Of a stretch of DNA of 17,375 nucleotides, positions 13,691 to 17,375 are shown piece by piece. Position numbers and translations under genes: made by a program. The stretch's first letter is position 1, and every line of letters starts with the position of its first letter. Source of the DNA: an uncultured Hungatella sp. (GTDB lineage: Bacteria; Bacillota; Clostridia; Lachnospirales; Lachnospiraceae); NCBI GenBank assembly GCA_959018155.1, contig CAUEKH010000017.1:1-17375 (forward strand), in the 5' to 3' direction. The notes under the pieces were generated by a model. That model worked only from the letters and a program-made list of their open reading frames with translations. It searched no databases and was not told the DNA's origin.

Positions 13691-14351
13691 CACTCACTGC
13701 CCCGGCTGCTGCCCGGAAAGAATTGAAATCATAAAAATCTTTACTGTACCAGTCGGAAATATTTTTAAGTTCCTCCTGTTCTGCTTCGCTGGAGGAATCG
13801 TACACCCCAGCCAGCCGGAAGCCGGCCTTCTTTGCGGTCCTTGCCGCGTGGATCGCGTCCTCGAATACCCAGGTTTTTGTTATTTCCGTCCCCATAAAGG
13901 TCCGGGCCGCCTCGTAAATATCAGGTTCTGACTTTCCCCGGCCAATCTCTGAACATGTGAAAATCCTCTTAAAATACCGGGCCATGCCAAGCCGCTCCAT
14001 GGCCGCTTCTATCAGGGGTCTGTCACTGGAGGTCGCAATTACCATCACATATCCTTCCTTTTCCATCTGCTGAAGGAAATGCAAAATTCCGGCTTTCGGT
14101 TTTACCTCATACCGATAGAAACGATCTATGGTCCGGTCAACCCCTTCGATAATCTCCTCCACCGTATCCGGGAGGTGGTATGCAGCTTTCATGTATTTTG
14201 CGGCCTGAACCATAGTCATGGGGAACATGATTTTCCCAAGTTCCGGGGGCGCTGCGATATTTTTACCGGCCAGATAGAGTTCCCCGGCGTGATTCCACAT
14301 ATCCATGGAGTCGAGGAGGGTGCCGTCCACATCGAAGATGGCGCCTTTCAT
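13680..14351 (-). CDS. HAD-superfamily phosphatase in the thiamine operon
   Basis: A 223-residue HAD phosphatase of the beta-phosphoglucomutase-like subgroup. Motif I is IFDVDGTLLDS (D7 nucleophile, D9 acid/base), motif II is VIATSSDRPL, motif III includes the lysine of RGKSEPDIY, and motif IV is WVFEDAIHAARTAKKAG. An alpha-helical cap lies between residues 15 and 80. Its ATG at 14351 directly follows the thiE stop (TGA at 14348-14350), with a weak GGGGAT site upstream. Being co-transcribed with thiM, thiE and thiD, it may dephosphorylate thiamine phosphate, or a pathway intermediate, so that thiamine can be pyrophosphorylated. That is inference from context; a general sugar-phosphate phosphatase is possible. 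Confidence 0.9.
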   Translation of the reverse strand: MKGAIFDVDGTLLDSMDMWNHAGELYLAGKNIAAPPELGKIMFPMTMVQAAKYMKAAYHLPDTVEEIIEGVDRTIDRFYRYEVKPKAGILHFLQQMEKEGYVMVIATSSDRPLIEAAMERLGMARYFKRIFTCSEIGRGKSEPDIYEAARTFMGTEITKTWVFEDAIHAARTAKKAGFRLAGVYDSSSEAEQEELKNISDWYSKDFYDFNSFRAAAGAVSENG

Positions 14352-15172
14352 GGTTTATCCCCAATGTGGTCGAAGTTTTCTTTGGTGGGGCCTGATTTTT
14401 TCCCGGCGAGATCTAATTTTTCCCCGACAGGGTCTGATTTCTTCCCGGCAGGGCCTGATTTCTCCCAGTCGGGGTCTGATTTCTCCCCGGCAGAGCCTGA
14501 TTTCTCCCAGTCGAGATCAGTATCTTCCCCCACACCACATACAACCTGCTGCACCGTCTCTTTCAGTTCTCCCGTCGCCTTTTCAATGTCCTTCTGTGCA
14601 AAGATGGCGCTCACGACTGCCACGCCGCAGATTCCGCTTCCCGCCAGAAGCGTGACATTTTCCTTCGTGATTCCTCCGATTGCGACAACCGGGATATGGA
14701 CCGCCCGGCAAATATTTTTCAGCGTCTCAAAGCTGACATCTGACGCGTCCTTCTTCGTCCCCGTATGGAAAACCGCGCCGACTCCCAGGTAATCGGCGCC
14801 CTGCTTTTCGGCAAGAACCGCCTGTTCCACCGTCTGAGCCGACACACCGATAATCTTATCAGGGCCAAGCTTTGCACGGACATCGCCTGCCTCCATATCG
14901 CTCTGGCCCACATGGACGCCATCTGCGTCTGTCAGGGCCGCAATCTCCACATTGTCATTTACGATAAATGGAACGCCGTACTTTCTGCACAGGTTTTTCA
15001 TCTCCTTCGCTTCTTCGAGAAAATGTTCCCGTTCCAGTTCCTTTTCCCTCAGCTGAAGGAAGGTCACCCCTCCCTTTAATGCCTTTTCCACCTGGCTTGA
15101 GAGTGTTTCCTCCCCCAGCCAGCTTCGATCTGTCACCGCATACAACAGCAGACTTTTTTCATCGAATTTCAT
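14348..15172 (-). CDS. thiE: Thiamine-phosphate synthase with repetitive C-terminal tail
   Basis: With the ATG at 15172 the product has 274 residues. Residues 1 to about 211 form the TIM-barrel ThiE, which joins HMP-PP and thiazole phosphate into thiamine phosphate. Motifs are FLQLREKEL, PFIVNDNVEIA, DGVHVGQSDM, IGVSAQT, GTKKDA and VVAIGGIT. The last 60 residues are not part of normal ThiE (usually about 210 residues). They are heptapeptide repeats such as KSDPDWE, KSGPAGK and KSDPVGE, encoded by a 21-bp minisatellite, and should form a charged, disordered tail. The start overlaps the thiM stop by 14 bp, with AAAGGGG upstream. The longer frame to 15256 lies inside thiM and has no support. Confidence 0.95.
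   Translation of the reverse strand: MKFDEKSLLLYAVTDRSWLGEETLSSQVEKALKGGVTFLQLREKELEREHFLEEAKEMKNLCRKYGVPFIVNDNVEIAALTDADGVHVGQSDMEAGDVRAKLGPDKIIGVSAQTVEQAVLAEKQGADYLGVGAVFHTGTKKDASDVSFETLKNICRAVHIPVVAIGGITKENVTLLAGSGICGVAVVSAIFAQKDIEKATGELKETVQQVVCGVGEDTDLDWEKSGSAGEKSDPDWEKSGPAGKKSDPVGEKLDLAGKKSGPTKENFDHIGDKP
14357..14524 (-). repeat. 21-bp minisatellite at the 3' end of thiE
   Basis: Eight 21-bp units in phase run from 14504-14524 (first in transcription order) down to 14357-14377. The coding consensus is about AAATCAGGCCCTGCCGGGGA plus one base, giving K-S-(G/D)-P-x-(G/W)-(K/E). The units in the middle are closest to each other; the outer ones (TDLDWE at the start, NFDHIGD at the end) have diverged. 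The period was checked from the CTGATTT elements at 14392, 14413 (CTAATTT), 14434, 14455, 14476 and 14497. Confidence 0.92.
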
Positions 15173-15980
15173 ATCTGGCCCCTTTCTCCAGCGTCTCGCC
15201 GTCCATCTGGTAAATTGCATCAATAATCCGGTTCCGGTACGTTGCGTTCCCCTCATAGCTTTCTAAATGGCTCCAGCCGATTTCCCCGGCAAGTCCCATA
15301 GCTGCCACAGCCGCAGCCGCAGCCTCCAGCATATTGTCCGGATTCGCAGTTACATATGCCGTCATAAGCCCCGACAGCTGACAGCCCGTCCCGGTAATCT
15401 GTCCCATCTCCGGTCTGCCATTGCGAATGAGGTAACAGCTTTTCCCGTCAGAAATGAGATCAATTGCCCCGGTCACAGCAACAATACAGCCCAAATCAAG
15501 AGCCAGCTTCTTCACAAATGAGACGGAAGACTCTAAATTTTCTTCCGTTACACAGTCCTCCACGGCCGCGTCCACACCTCTCGTACTTCCCGAACCGAGG
15601 GCCAGCGTCTTAATTTCCGAAATATTTCCCCTTATGACGTCAAATCTGATTTCCTTTAACAGTTGTAAAGCCGTCTCCGTCCGATACGTTCCGGCTCCTG
15701 CGCCAACCGGGTCGAGAAGTGTTTTATGGCCCAGTTCATTGGCCTTCTTACCGGCCAGTATCATGGCCGGAACCGTATTCCGGTTCAGCGTGCCGATGTT
15801 GATATTCAGCCCGCCGCAGATAGAGGTAATGTCCTCCACATCCAGAAGGTCATCGGCCATAATGGGGCTGGCGCCGCAGGCCAGCAATATATTTGCCACA
15901 TCATTTACCGTGACATAGTTGGTGATATTATGGATGAGTGGGGCATTCTTTCTGACATTTTCGATACACGTTTGAAACAT
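15159..15980 (-). CDS. thiM: Hydroxyethylthiazole kinase
   Basis: A 273-residue kinase that phosphorylates hydroxyethylthiazole salvaged from outside, supplying thiazole phosphate to ThiE. Family motifs are PLIHNITNYVTVNDVANILL at the N-terminus, GASPIMADD, NIGTLN, LLDPVGAGAGTYR, IRGNISEI and the active-site GTGCQLSGLMTA, with the catalytic cysteine, near residue 200. The ATG at 15980 has AAGGAGG 5 bp upstream. The frame is open to 16037, but that extension has no site. It is the first gene after the TPP riboswitch. The 160-bp leader between terminator and start (15981-16143) contains a short GC-rich hairpin near 16071-16086 and nothing else that I recognise. Confidence 0.95.
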   Translation of the reverse strand: MFQTCIENVRKNAPLIHNITNYVTVNDVANILLACGASPIMADDLLDVEDITSICGGLNINIGTLNRNTVPAMILAGKKANELGHKTLLDPVGAGAGTYRTETALQLLKEIRFDVIRGNISEIKTLALGSGSTRGVDAAVEDCVTEENLESSVSFVKKLALDLGCIVAVTGAIDLISDGKSCYLIRNGRPEMGQITGTGCQLSGLMTAYVTANPDNMLEAAAAAVAAMGLAGEIGWSHLESYEGNATYRNRIIDAIYQMDGETLEKGARYEIR

Positions 15981-16143
15981 GGGTTCCTCCTTCAATCTAA
16001 ATGAGTGTTCCCCTGTTCGGATATCGCCTCTGCCCAAACGACCACAGGCACAAAATACCTATGTAATTGACGCGGCCCGCGGCCGGAAATGACAGGTGTT
16101 TTATGAAACGGCAATCCGCTGGTTCCCCGGACAGCTTACCGTT

Positions 16144-16188
16144 AAAAAAGAAAATGCCACGATGTCCCGTAAAGACATCGCAGCATAA
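16144..16188 (-). terminator. Riboswitch-controlled intrinsic terminator
   Basis: On the minus strand a 12-bp stem (arms 16174-16185 and 16155-16166, two G-U pairs) with a 7-base loop is followed by TTTTCTTTTTT. It lies about 25 bp after the TPP aptamer and before thiM. A CGATGA element at 16194-16199 repeats part of the 5' arm (CGATG) and could pair with the 3' arm instead, making an alternative fold. Confidence 0.85.
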
Positions 16189-16208
16189 AAAATCATCGCT
16201 CTCCTGTG

Positions 16209-16298
16209 TTTCCCTACGTTGGCATTATCCAAATCAGGTTATGGGTTAAGGCATAACAGCCTACTCTCAGCCCGCTTAATACGAGCACCCCGTTTTCA
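16209..16298 (-). ncRNA. TPP riboswitch (THI element)
   Basis: On the minus strand the conserved blocks come in order: GGGGTGC, GCTGAGA, AACCC, AACCTGAT, GGATAATGCCA and CGTAGGGAA. Together they form the thiamine pyrophosphate aptamer. Binding of TPP is expected to favour the terminator at 16144-16188 and so shut off thiM-thiE-HAD-thiD-cytX when TPP is abundant. The assignment is firm from the conserved sequence alone. Confidence 0.97.
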
Positions 16299-16309
16299 GT
16301 TCCTTTTTA

Positions 16310-16337
16310 TTATACACCTGTGACGGGAAAATTCAAG
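16310..16337 (-). promoter_or_regulatory. Sigma-A-like promoter of the thiamine salvage operon
   Basis: A perfect -10 TATAAT (16310-16315) and a -35 TTGAAT (16332-16337) are 16 bp apart, just upstream of the TPP aptamer. The -35 box is only 9 bp from the larA stop codon, and no terminator is visible between them, so larA transcripts could run into the riboswitch. Confidence 0.75.
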
Positions 16338-16346
16338 ATATTTTTT

Positions 16347-17375
16347 TCACTCTTCATCTCCCTTTTCATAGTTCTCTTCTAATGGCATCGGAATCATGGA
16401 TACCGCATCAGGAAGAACAAGGATTTCCGGCTGGCTGCTGTCAGTCATCTCCACTGCTATACGGATACCATCAGATAAATCACCTGCCCAAACCATACCA
16501 AATTTCTCTACCATCAGTTTAGACTGACTGCTGACGAAAATCACCTTATTTTTTACAAGTACCCGAGCAAATATTTGGGACTGCCATTGGTCAGGCTGCG
16601 TCATATTCTCTCCTCTCGTCAGTATCTGCTGTAAAATACTATCCGCATCTCTCCCCTGTGCAAAGGTATTGTAAAACGGTTCTCCACCATGTCCATCCTC
16701 GCATTCAGCTGCCATAATGATAATTCCTCCAGGTTTACACAGCCGGGCTGCCGCAGACATTCCCTTTACGCTTTGATAAATGTTCTGATCCAGCGGATAT
16801 CCTCCATTAGAAGCGATTACTATGTCTGCCTTCTTCGCCTGACATCCGCACAGTTTCTTCAGGAAACGGCATCCTTCTTCGTGAGCTGCCAGTGGATGAC
16901 CGGCAAAAGCAGCAATCACTTCCTTTTTTTCATTTAATATGACATTGAGGATAAAATCTAAACCCGCTTTTTTCGCCGCACACACCATATCAAGATGAAT
17001 CTGATTTGACTCCAGATTTCCAACTGTCGATTCCTGCGCGTCAATATTGCTGGCGCAATGATTTCTAAGGATGGACTTCCTACCGCAAATTCCTGGAAGG
17101 ACACTTTTTCTTCCACCGGAAAAACCTGCAAAAAAGTGTGGCTCGATAAATCCCTCTCCCACCAGTAAATCCGCCTGATAAGCACTCCGATTCAGCCAAA
17201 GTCTGTTCCCGGAAGGCAGTTCCCCCATATCTACAAGATCCTCAGCATCACAGTTATGTATCTCTATTTTTTCTTCTTTTACTATCTTTTTACCATAACG
17301 TTCCAGCAGTTCCTCTTTCGTTGGTGCTCTGTGGCAGCCTGTAGCAACCAACATTGTAATGTCTGCATCTGGATT
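16347..17375 (-). CDS. larA: LarA-family (nickel-dependent lactate racemase-like) protein, partial at right edge
   Basis: The frame is open past the right edge, so about the first 100 residues are missing; the visible part starts NPDADIT before MLVATGCHRA. It matches LarA: ATGCHR (catalytic His region), EPHFFAGFSGGRKSVLPGI and a histidine 16 residues after the GGRK lysine. This spacing equals that of Lys184, which holds the nickel-pincer cofactor, and His200, a nickel ligand, in Lactobacillus plantarum LarA. His174 is also matched, by the H of PHFFAG. Later segments ASNGGYPLDQNIYQSVKG and GGIIIMAAECEDGHG are family-typical. Such enzymes racemise lactate or other 2-hydroxy acids; which one is not clear. 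LarB, LarC and LarE are not in the window. The DNA is more AT-rich than the thi genes. Confidence 0.88.
   Translation of the reverse strand, partial: NPDADITMLVATGCHRAPTKEELLERYGKKIVKEEKIEIHNCDAEDLVDMGELPSGNRLWLNRSAYQADLLVGEGFIEPHFFAGFSGGRKSVLPGICGRKSILRNHCASNIDAQESTVGNLESNQIHLDMVCAAKKAGLDFILNVILNEKKEVIAAFAGHPLAAHEEGCRFLKKLCGCQAKKADIVIASNGGYPLDQNIYQSVKGMSAAARLCKPGGIIIMAAECEDGHGGEPFYNTFAQGRDADSILQQILTRGENMTQPDQWQSQIFARVLVKNKVIFVSSQSKLMVEKFGMVWAGDLSDGIRIAVEMTDSSQPEILVLPDAVSMIPMPLEENYEKGDEE

Noticed and set aside
14357..14524. Possible CRISPR array
   Set aside because: The 21-bp units follow each other without spacers, are in frame with thiE, and no cas gene is present.
14079..14792. Plus-strand frame with repeated Phe-Pro-Asp peptides
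   Set aside because: It is the reverse reading of the 21-bp minisatellite in thiE plus part of the HAD gene; the repeats are explained by the coding strand.

Overview
The window looks like chromosomal DNA of a spore-forming, Gram-positive anaerobe of the class Clostridia, most likely a Lachnospiraceae-type gut clostridium. The grounds are a spoIIIA sporulation operon, strong AGGAGG-type ribosome binding sites, use of TTG and GTG starts, a DUF4428/SHOCT protein and a TPP-riboswitch-controlled thiamine salvage operon of Firmicutes type. The species cannot be fixed from this sequence. Every gene I can support lies on the minus strand, so transcription runs from high to low coordinates. I see no rRNA, tRNA, CRISPR array, insertion sequence or transposase.

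Layout, in transcription order from the right edge. (1) 16347-17375: 3' part of a larA-family (nickel-pincer lactate racemase-like) gene, cut by the window edge. (2) 16337-11367: thiamine salvage operon. It has a sigma-A-like promoter, a TPP riboswitch and an intrinsic terminator, then thiM, thiE, a HAD phosphatase gene, thiD and a cytX-type HMP transporter gene, closed by a strong terminator. The genes salvage thiazole and HMP and join them to thiamine phosphate. No de novo genes (thiC, thiG, thiH) are present. (3) 11267-7952: four overlapping genes encoding an ECF sigma factor, a multi-TM protein of unknown family (possible anti-sigma or permease partner), an ABC ATPase and an ABC-2 type permease. 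(4) 7965-6191: a ROK regulator gene and a maltose O-acetyltransferase-type gene, behind a promoter carrying a perfect 26-bp palindrome. (5) 6153-1436: the spoIIIA operon, spoIIIAA-AB-AC-AD-AE-AF-AG, behind a sigma-E-like promoter. spoIIIAH is not at its usual place after spoIIIAG. (6) 1314-522: a DUF4428...SHOCT gene that appears split by a frameshift at a seven-A tract. (7) 374-1: 5' part of an M15-family cell-wall peptidase gene.

The structures least explained by routine annotation are these: a 21-bp minisatellite encoding heptapeptide repeats at the 3' end of thiE; six 10-bp direct repeats with helically phased T-tracts between the HAD gene and thiD; the A7-tract split of the DUF4428/SHOCT gene; the truncated spoIIIA operon; and a terminator arm that contains the -35 box of the next promoter upstream of the ROK gene. 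No complete new defence or mobile system is apparent. The cassette of sigma factor, unknown membrane protein and ABC transporter is the least characterised functional unit.
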